A stretch of DNA of 64,000 nucleotides, taken from assembly GCF_001651855.1 (NCBI RefSeq), contig NZ_LNQC01000043.1:1-64000 (forward strand), read 5' to 3'. Shown in pieces: positions 1-7,600 of the stretch. This DNA comes from Sinorhizobium americanum. GTDB lineage: Bacteria > Pseudomonadota > Alphaproteobacteria > Rhizobiales > Rhizobiaceae. The position numbers and the translations under genes were made by a program. Below the pieces are notes generated by a model that worked only from the letters and a program-made list of their open reading frames with translations, did not search any database and was not told the DNA's origin. How positions within the stretch are numbered: the stretch's first letter is position 1; each line of letters starts with the position of its first letter.

Positions 1-144
1 CCATTGGAGCCTGCCCGGAAGACCGATCTCCCGCTACTCCCATCAAGGGAGGCCGCCGGAGCCCCAATCATCCGATCTTTTCTTTTGGCGTTGTGTCATT
101 CGGCGGAATTGCGGCGCCCGTCATCGGGGACTGCACGATGATTC

Positions 145-603
145 TCAGGCGCTCTTCGATCTTTTCTGGGAGCGACCAGCCCTTGTCGACAGGTTCAAAG
201 CCATGGCGGCGCGAATGAGCCCTTTCAACGCCTCTTCATCGATCTTTTCGCCCTCATGGATATCGATGGCGCGCCTGGTATTACCTTCGAGGCTGGAGTT
301 GAACAGGCTTGCAGGGTCCTCCAGGGAGGCGCCCTTGGCGAAGGTCAGCTTGACGACGCTCTTATAGGTCTCGCCGGTGCAGATGATTCCGGCGTGCGAC
401 CACACCGGGACGCCCCTCCACTTCCACTCCTCGACCACGTCCGGGTCGGCCTCCTTGATAAGCTTTCGGACTAAGGCGAGCGTCCCGCCCCGCCAATCGT
501 TCAGCTCTTCTATCCTCGCATCGATCAGCTGAGAGGGAGAGTTTTCCTCTTCCATCCTCTTCTCCATGGTTGTTTCACTCTCTTCATGATTGCCGTCACG
601 CAC
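145..603 (-). CDS. DUF1801 domain protein (152 aa)
   Basis: Small cytosolic protein with the DUF1801 fold (YdhG/YjbR-like alpha/beta domain); no enzymatic role is established for the family. The conserved family features are visible: an N-terminal helix with LIDARIEELNDWRG, the central PVWSHAGIICTGE strand region and the VVKLTFAKGASLEDP segment, followed by a basic tail (RSQKRSKSA). It lies 16 bp downstream of a second DUF1801 gene on the same strand, so the two are probably cotranscribed. The start is uncertain: a GTG at 603 has a good GAGGGGG ribosome site 7 bases upstream, while an ATG at 567 gives a 140-residue product that begins closer to the domain. Function unknown. Confidence 0.8.
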   Translation of the reverse strand: MRDGNHEESETTMEKRMEEENSPSQLIDARIEELNDWRGGTLALVRKLIKEADPDVVEEWKWRGVPVWSHAGIICTGETYKSVVKLTFAKGASLEDPASLFNSSLEGNTRRAIDIHEGEKIDEEALKGLIRAAMALNLSTRAGRSQKRSKSA

Positions 604-619
604 GCCGTTGCCCCCTCGC

Positions 620-1213
620 TCACATCCGTTCGCCGGGCAATTGACTGGCTTGCTTCACCCAGGCGGCAAACTGAGCCTCGTCGAGCTCATCGTCCTCGTG
701 GATGTTCAGGTAACGCACTTCCTTCTGCTTGGACTCGCCTGGCGGAACGGGATGCAGCGAGGTGCCGCGAAAGAACGCCACTTTAATGTACTTCGTGAAG
801 CAGTGAATGCCGAGAAACCATCTCTGCTCCTCCATTCCGTAGAGCGGCGAGTTCCATTTGACCGCCTTGCGAACGTCGGGGACGGTCCGCTCGATGAGCG
901 CGTCGAGGCGGCGTCCGAGATCGCTTTTCCAGCCGGGCATTGCGGCGATATAAGCCTGCACGGGCGCGTCGCCATAGCCCTTGGCGATCTGCGGGTTGCC
1001 ACCTGAGAGAAGCGTCGGCTTCGTCACCGCTTCCGCGCTTCCGCTGTTTGCCGCAGTGGATTCAGGCACTGCGGAACGCGCCGGAGATGCCTTCGCCGCG
1101 GCTTTAGCAGGCTTCCGAGCCGACGACTTGGCGGCCGTCTCGGGCGACTTGGCTGCTTTCGCAGAGACCCGCTTGGTGTCGTTCTTCTTCTCCATTCTCG
1201 CCTTGTCGGCCAT
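620..1213 (-). CDS. DUF1801 protein with Ala/Lys-rich histone-H1-like N-terminal tail (197 aa)
   Basis: Residues 1 to about 62 form a low-complexity Ala/Lys/Ser/Pro tail with repeated AAK, KAA and ARKPAK blocks, resembling bacterial histone-H1-like tails. Residues about 72-190 are a DUF1801 domain, recognisable from VQAYIAAMPGW, AVKWNSPLYG and KVAFFRGTSLHPVPPG. The ATG at 1213 is preceded by GGGAGTGAGCGA, a good ribosome site. It is the first gene of a likely two-gene unit with the neighbouring DUF1801 gene. The tail suggests binding to nucleic acid or another polyanion, but that is inference from composition only; the domain itself has no assigned activity. Confidence 0.82.
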   Translation of the reverse strand: MADKARMEKKNDTKRVSAKAAKSPETAAKSSARKPAKAAAKASPARSAVPESTAANSGSAEAVTKPTLLSGGNPQIAKGYGDAPVQAYIAAMPGWKSDLGRRLDALIERTVPDVRKAVKWNSPLYGMEEQRWFLGIHCFTKYIKVAFFRGTSLHPVPPGESKQKEVRYLNIHEDDELDEAQFAAWVKQASQLPGERM

Positions 1214-1430
1214 TCGCTCACTCCCGTGAAAGACGGATACATAGTCACGAATACCTCAACTTCCAGTCATCTCGACTGACCGAGGATACCCACCGGTAGG
1301 CGTGAACGACGCGGCTGCAATCGGGTTGCCGCCACACTTGTGTGCAACACTGTGTGACAGGCAATTGTGACCGATGAACCGAATGGAACGCGCGCTTCAG
1401 CCATGAGGCGCGGCAACCGAGGAGGAAGCC

Positions 1431-2162
1431 ATGACCATATCAGCCGAGAAGCAACCCACGGGCGGACAGCCTGGCATGCACACACCACCGGTCGTTGCGC
1501 CGGACGCTTGGGAGGCGGCCCGCGAAGATCTGCTCGTGAAGGAAAAGGCCCTGACCCACGCCCGCGACGAACTCGCCGCCGAGCGCCGGCGCATGCCCTG
1601 GATGGCCGTGACGAAGGACTATGTCTTCGCGGGTCCAGCAGGCAAAGTGAGCCTGCTCAACCTGTTCGACGGCCGGCGCCAATTGATCGTCTACCGCGCC
1701 TTCTTCGAGCCCGGCGTGGAAGGCTGGCCCGACCACGCCTGCGTGGGCTGTTCCATGGTGGCCGACCAGGTCGCCCACCTCGCCCACCTCAATGCTCGTG
1801 ACACCACCCTCGTCTTCGTCTCGCGGGCGCCGCAGGCGAACATCGTGCGGCTGAAGGCGCGGATGGGCTGGGAAATGCCATGGTTTACGATTACGGACAG
1901 CTTCGACGCCGATTTCGGCGTTGGCGAGTGGCACGGCACGAATGTGTTCTACCGCGACGGGGACCGCCTGTTCCGCACCTACTTCATCAACAACCGCGGC
2001 GACGAGCAGATGGGGAGCACCTGGAACTATCTCGACATCACGCCGCTCGGCCGGCAGGAGGCCTGGGAGGATTCGCCCGAGGGCTATCCTCAGACTCCGC
2101 CCTACGAATGGTGGAACTGGCACGACAGCTACGGCGAAAGCGCCACTCCCGGCAAGAAGTAG
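1431..2162 (+). CDS. DUF899 family thioredoxin-like protein (243 aa)
   Basis: Member of the DUF899 family, proteins with a thioredoxin-like fold and no established substrate. The family pattern is clear: an N-terminal helix ending in AAERRRMPWMAV, then FAGPAGKVSLLNLFDGRRQLIVYRAFF, then CVGCSMVADQV (residues about 103-113), which supplies a CxxC-like pair where thioredoxins keep their redox cysteines. The C-terminal half has WFTITDSFDADFGVGE and YLDITPLGRQE. The ATG follows GAGGAGGAAGCC. It is divergent from the DUF1801 genes across about 220 bp and stands alone. A redox role is possible from the cysteine pair but unproven. Confidence 0.85.
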   Translation: MTISAEKQPTGGQPGMHTPPVVAPDAWEAAREDLLVKEKALTHARDELAAERRRMPWMAVTKDYVFAGPAGKVSLLNLFDGRRQLIVYRAFFEPGVEGWPDHACVGCSMVADQVAHLAHLNARDTTLVFVSRAPQANIVRLKARMGWEMPWFTITDSFDADFGVGEWHGTNVFYRDGDRLFRTYFINNRGDEQMGSTWNYLDITPLGRQEAWEDSPEGYPQTPPYEWWNWHDSYGESATPGKK

Positions 2163-2520
2163 GTCGAGGTAGCGAGCGTCCGGTGAGGCGGCATTGCGGA
2201 CGCAGGGCGCGAGCACAAAGCCCTGAACCAGGCACCTTCCCGCGGATACGACGGGCGGCGAAGCGAACGCGCACTGTTCGTTCAGGTCGTCAGGATCGCT
2301 GCGACGGCCGCTTGAGGCCCGATCCTCCCCAGCCGTCTGCCCGCCCCTCTTTGTGCCCGAAGCACCACAGAACGAGTCCTTTTTGCCGAGAATCCGACCC
2401 GAATCGCCGCTGCGGGGTGGATGCAATCGACCCTGATCGTTAACAAATGGAAAACTTTGACCTGCTAGAGTGCCCATTGCCGCACATGCAGGCATTGAGT
2501 AAAGAGTCGCCTGAAACGGG
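2163..2520. other. 358-bp intergenic region before tamA
   Basis: Separates the DUF899 gene from tamA. I see no convincing RNA gene, repeat or strong ORF. A TTGACC hexamer at 2457-2462 could be a -35 element for tamA but lacks a good -10 at normal spacing. The ribosome site before the tamA ATG is weak (AAACGGG). Confidence 0.4.
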
Positions 2521-4443
2521 ATGCGGAGGATGTCTCCACCACGCTCGAGTACTGCGTATTGGAAGGCGGCGACAGTGTTCGCGCTTGCGGCCTCGACGGC
2601 GCTCGGCCCGATTTTCGCCGGCCAGGCGCAGGCGATCCGGATCTTCGGCATGCGCTTTTTCGAAAGCGCCGAAGAGCAGGTGCAGGTTCTCGACCCCGTT
2701 AACTACACGCTTACCTTTGAGCCCGGAACGGACGACGAGGAGCTGCGAGAGGCGCTCGAAAATGCTTCTCAGCTCAATCAGGATCAGGAAAAGCCGGTCT
2801 CCGGCGATCTCGGCCTGTTGATCAAGGCCCGCGACGACCGGGAGCGGCTGCTCGCCGCGCTCTACGAAAAAGCGCGCTACGGCGGCACCGTGACGATCTT
2901 GATCAATGGCCAGGACATCGACAGCCTGCCGCCCGACCCTTCCTTCCCCGATGGCCAGGCCGTGCCGGTGACCGTGCGCGTCGCGCCGGGTCCGGCCTTC
3001 ACTCTCGGCTCGGTGAGGTTCGAGGGCGATGCGGCAGGGCTCGACGCGGCGACCTATGATCTCACACGCGGCGCCCGTGCCGACTCGACCCTGATCATCA
3101 AGGCGGGAGAGCAGATCGTCGTCGATCTCAAGGAACAGAGCCGGCCGCTTGCCAAGATCACCGAGCGCAGCGTCGTCGCCGACCATGCCACCTCCACCGT
3201 CGACGTGACGATCAGGGCCGAATCCGGACCGGTCGCGCCGGTCGGCGCTCTGACGGTTACCGGCACCAGGACCGTCGACCCGAACTTCGTGCGTGACTAT
3301 TCGCGGCTCAACCATGGCCGGCCTTATTCGCCTGAAAACATCCGCAAGGCCGCCGAGCGGCTGCGAACGCTGAACGTCTTCTCCAGCGTCACCATTGTCG
3401 AGGCCGATCAGCTTGCGCCCGACGGCACCATCCCGATGAACATCCAGGTGTCGGAGGGCAAGCACCGCTATTTCGGCTTCGGCGGCCAGGTGTCGACGAC
3501 CGACGGCCTCGGCCTGCAGGGATATTGGGGCCATCGCAATCTCTTCGGCCGAGCCGAGTCGCTCAGGATCGAGGGCTCCGTCGACCGGATCGGCGAGACC
3601 ACGGATGTCGGCGGGCTGGACTATTCGGCCGGCATTCTCTTTGCCAAGCCCGGTGCCTTCGGTCCGGCATCGACATTCACGGCAAGCCTCAAGGCGGCAA
3701 TCGTCGATCCGGATGCCTATAATGCCAAGACCATCACCGCGGCGGCCGGCGCCGGCTTCGAGCTTACGCCAGAGGATACCGTTTCCCTCGGCGCCGAGCT
3801 CAGCTGGGCCGATATCGACGACGCCTTCGGCTCGAACTCCTATCTGACGGCCGCGATCCCGCTCGAATATGTCCGCGACACCCGCGACGACAAGCTGAAC
3901 CCCACGGAAGGCTACCGGGCGATGATCAATGCGAAGCCGAGCTACGAGATCGAAGGCCAGACCTTCTTCAGCTCCTTCGAGACCTCCGCCTCCGCCTATT
4001 ACGCACCGGGCAGCGAAAATCGTTTCGTGTTGGCCGGCAAGCTCGGCGCCGGCGTGCTCATCGGCGGCGACGAACTTTCCGACATTCCGGCAACCCGGCG
4101 CTTCTTCCTCGGCGGCGGCGGCTCGGTGCGCGGCTATTCCTTCCAGGAGATCAGCCCGCGCAATGACGACAACGAGGAGACCGGCGGCCGCTCCTATGTG
4201 AATGGCTCGCTGGAGGTCCGGATTGCGGTAACCGACACGATCGGCATCGTGCCCTTCATCGATGCCGGCAGCGTCTCGACGAGCACGGCGCCGGATTTTT
4301 CCGACATACGCGCCGGCGCCGGCATCGGCCTGCGCTATGCGACGCCTTTCGGGCCCATCCGTCTCGATTTCGCGGTGCCGCTCAACAAGTATCCGGGCGG
4401 CACCGAATACGGGATTTATGCGGGCATCGGCCAATCTTTCTGA
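2521..4443 (+). CDS. tamA: TamA, outer-membrane Omp85-family assembly protein (640 aa)
   Basis: Outer-membrane component of the translocation and assembly module, which inserts autotransporters and other beta-barrel proteins; its partner is the inner-membrane-anchored TamB encoded next. The N-terminus has a hydrophobic signal-like stretch (about residues 16-40). Three POTRA-type repeats follow to about residue 340, with the last ending near RYFGFGGQVSTTDG, and then a 16-strand Omp85 barrel. The diagnostic loop-6 motif VRGY is at residues 536-539 within LGGGGSVRGYSFQE, and the chain ends in Phe, as expected of a BAM substrate. Length is typical of alphaproteobacterial TamA. The 204-bp gap to tamB holds a repeat element, so transcription may or may not be continuous. 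Confidence 0.95.
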   Translation: MRRMSPPRSSTAYWKAATVFALAASTALGPIFAGQAQAIRIFGMRFFESAEEQVQVLDPVNYTLTFEPGTDDEELREALENASQLNQDQEKPVSGDLGLLIKARDDRERLLAALYEKARYGGTVTILINGQDIDSLPPDPSFPDGQAVPVTVRVAPGPAFTLGSVRFEGDAAGLDAATYDLTRGARADSTLIIKAGEQIVVDLKEQSRPLAKITERSVVADHATSTVDVTIRAESGPVAPVGALTVTGTRTVDPNFVRDYSRLNHGRPYSPENIRKAAERLRTLNVFSSVTIVEADQLAPDGTIPMNIQVSEGKHRYFGFGGQVSTTDGLGLQGYWGHRNLFGRAESLRIEGSVDRIGETTDVGGLDYSAGILFAKPGAFGPASTFTASLKAAIVDPDAYNAKTITAAAGAGFELTPEDTVSLGAELSWADIDDAFGSNSYLTAAIPLEYVRDTRDDKLNPTEGYRAMINAKPSYEIEGQTFFSSFETSASAYYAPGSENRFVLAGKLGAGVLIGGDELSDIPATRRFFLGGGGSVRGYSFQEISPRNDDNEETGGRSYVNGSLEVRIAVTDTIGIVPFIDAGSVSTSTAPDFSDIRAGAGIGLRYATPFGPIRLDFAVPLNKYPGGTEYGIYAGIGQSF

Positions 4444-4463
4444 TGCGCGCTGCAATGCCATGG

Positions 4464-4575
4464 TAAACTACAGCGCCGCGCGTCTTATCAGACGCGCAAA
4501 GGTCGCTGTAGCACTTTGAATTGCTGCATGTCTTTATCCTTAATCGAGGTCGATTTAAGGAGACATGCAGTAGGC
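4464..4575. repeat. Rhizobial intergenic mosaic repeat with two nested hairpins
   Basis: Two compact palindromes lie in tandem between tamA and tamB. The first has outer arms CTACAGCG (4468-4475) and CGCTGTAG (4504-4511) and inner arms GCGCGTCT (4478-4485) and AGACGCGC (4490-4497). The second has perfect 10-bp arms CTGCATGTCT (4524-4533) and AGACATGCAG (4561-4570) with inner CCTTAA/TTAAGG arms. The pattern matches a mosaic repeat I know from many Rhizobiaceae intergenic regions (RIME-like). In an RNA it would fold into two strong stems and could act as an mRNA processing or attenuation structure between tamA and tamB. Confidence 0.7.
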
Positions 4576-4647
4576 AAACCCGCCTGCGGGCGATGCGCTT
4601 CGGTCCTGCCGATTCCAGAGCGGCGTAACATGGTCTATGGATAGGAC

Positions 4648-7600
4648 ATGAATCAGGTCATCGGCACATTTCGATCAGCGCTGCGCTACGTCTTCGCCTT
4701 TCTCGGCGTGGTCGTCGTCGTGCTGTTTCTCCTCGTCGCCTTTCTCGGCTTCACCATGCCCGGCGCGCGCGTCGTCGCCTGGGCGATCGAAAAATATGCG
4801 GCGACGCCCGACCAAATCGTCCGCATCTCCGATCCGGGTCCACTGCTCACAGGCGACTTCACCGCCGGAACGGTGACGCTCTTCGACGGCGAGGGAATTT
4901 ACGCGGAGGTCCGCGACCTCTCGGTGAATTGGTCGCCCACCGAGCTTCTGTCCATGCGCTTCGATGCAAGCAGCATCTCGGCGGCTTCCGTCCGCCTCGA
5001 ACGGCTGCCGATCCCCTCCACCGAAACGAAAGAGGTGCGACGGACACTCGCCTTGCCCGTGGACGTGAAGATCGATGCCCTCGACCTCAAGGAGATCGTT
5101 ATCGGCAAGGCGATCGCTGGCAAGGATCAGTTCCTGACCGCCAAAGGCAGGGTCGACGCGACGAATTCAAGCATCGCGCTCGCCTTCAATGCCGCCGAGC
5201 GCGATCGCCCGGAGGCGCGCGCCATCGCCGATCTCGTCTTCAATCCGGCCGGAAACGAGCTCAAGCTCGAGGCCGAGATCGCCGAGCCGAAGGGCGGGCT
5301 GCTCGCCAAGCTGCTGCGGCTGCCGGGCGAACCGGCAGTCGATATCCAGGTGACCGGACAGGGACCCCTCTCCGACTGGACGGGCTCCGGCGCCGCATCG
5401 CTCGACGGCAGCGAGCTTCTCCGGTTGGAAGGCCGGCACGTGCTGGCAGCCGACGGCATGCACAATCTCACACTCTCCGGCGGTGGAGCTTTCGCCCAGC
5501 TCATGCCGGCCGCCTTCCGGCCGCTTTTCGAGGGGTCGACCAGCATCGACCTGACCGCCGCCTTCGACGGGAAGAGCAAGGTCCGGATCGAAGCGGGCAG
5601 GCTTGCGACCGGCGCCTTGACGCTGAACGCGTCGGGAACCGTCGATAGCCGCGGCGAGAACAACCTTCAGGCAAGCGTCGCCGGCACCAGCGGTCCGTTC
5701 GATTTCCGCTGGCCGCTGAAGGATGGCGAGCTGCAGGCACGGGTCAATACGGCGAACCTGTCGCTGATCGGCGATGGACAATCGGCGATCCTCGACATCG
5801 CCGCCGACGTCGTCTCGCTCGGACTGCCGCAGGGTAACCTCGGCGCCATCCGGGTCGCAGCACAAAGCGACGCCTTCAACCTCGAAACGCAGGGGGGATC
5901 GCTGAAGGCGACGGTGGAGATCGGCGAGGCGCGGTTCGCAAACGCGGATCTCAATCGAGCGATACAGGCGCCGATGAAGCTCGCCGGCACCATCGTGATC
6001 GCGCCGGACGCCATCCGTTTCGATCCGCTGACGCTCGAGAGCCCAGGCATCGGCGGTTCCGTCACCGGCGCACTCGATCGCGCCGACAGCACGCTCGAAG
6101 CCGCGTTCAAGCTCTTCGCAGTGCCTGCGGTTCTGCCGCCGACGCTCGCCGACAAAATCGAGAAGACGGTCGCCATCTCCGGCAATCTGGTGACCGAGGA
6201 GGACGGCAGCGTCCAGCTGAGCGGCCTTGATGTCAAATCCGAAGCGGTCGAAGCCTCCGGTTCGCTCACGCTTTCAGGCCAGACGCTGACCGCCGATATC
6301 AAGGGCACGCTTCCGGAGCTTGGCCGCTTTCTGCCAGATGCGAAGGGCAGCGCGGATTTCCAAGCGGCTGCATCCGGGCCCATGAGCAAGCTCGGCGTCA
6401 AGGCGGAGATCACCTCGAGCGGCGCGACGCTTGCCGGTCGAACCCTGAGGGAACTCACGATCAACGCCGATGCGACGGCGACGCCCGGGAGCCCCGAAGC
6501 GAAGCTCACCGCCACCGGCACACTCGACGGCCAGCCGATCGACATTCGCGCCGACGTCGTCTCGAAGGACGGTCTTACCTCCGTTCCGACGCTGGAAGCG
6601 AAAATCGGCGGCAACAGCTTGACCGGCGCGATCGACCTGACGGCCGATTTCAAGCCGAACGGCAAGCTCGACTTCAGCCTGCCCGATCTCGGGCTTCTCG
6701 CCGCCATGGCCGGCCAGCAGGCCTCCGGCGATCTCGCCGGCTCGGCGACGTTCGAGACCGTCAACGGCGTGACCTCGGTGGCTATCAAGGCCAATGGCAG
6801 CAACGTGGAGCGCGGCGCGCTGAAGATCGCCAAACCGGCCGTCGATCTCGCTATCGCCGATATTGCCAGACTGGCAATCAAGGGCAGTGTCAGCGCGGAG
6901 AGCGTTGCGCAGGGCGAAAACCGACTTGCGGACCTCAACCTCGCCTTCGAACAGCAGGGCGGCCGTACCGGCTTCTCGGCCGAGGGCCTCTATGACGGCG
7001 CGCCGCTCAGGGCTTCGGGCGAACTGACGAGCGAGGCCGGCCGCACCGAAATCCGCCTCGCCTCCGCCTCCGCGGCGCCACGGCGCCTGCCGCTGCAGCT
7101 CGCAGCGCCGACCGTGATCGCGATCGAAGACGGCGTGGCTCGCCTCGACGGCCTCACCATCCAGGCCTCGACGGGTACCGTCGCGGTCTCCGGCACGGCC
7201 GGCGACCGGCTCGACCTCAGAGCGAATCTCAACGACTTGCCCGCCGAGCTCATCAACACCTTCGCGCCGACACTCGGCGCCGAGGGGACCATTGCCGGCT
7301 CCGTCGATATCGACGGTGAAGCGCAGGCGCCGGTGGTCGCCTACGACCTGGCCTGGAGCGGCGCCTCGATGTCCTCGCTCAGATCCGGCGGTTTTGCCGC
7401 GCAGGACCTGACCGCCAAGGGCACGGTCACCGTCACCGAGGCGACGATCAGCTTCGACCCGACGGTGATCGAGAGCCCCGGCTTCCGCGGCAATCTCACC
7501 GGCAGCCTCGCCCGCGCCGAAAAAACGGCAACGGCCAACTTCGAGGTGCGTGCAGAGCCGAGCTTCCTGCCGGGCGGTCTGGCTGCGAGATTCGACACGC

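Noticed and set aside
1..144. Left-edge segment
   Set aside because: No ORF, repeat or RNA gene that I can support in these bases.
2440..4461. Long open frame antisense to tamA (673 codons)
   Set aside because: Mirror of the tamA codon pattern in high-GC DNA; Arg/Ala/Gly-rich product without motifs, while the sense frame has full Omp85 signatures.
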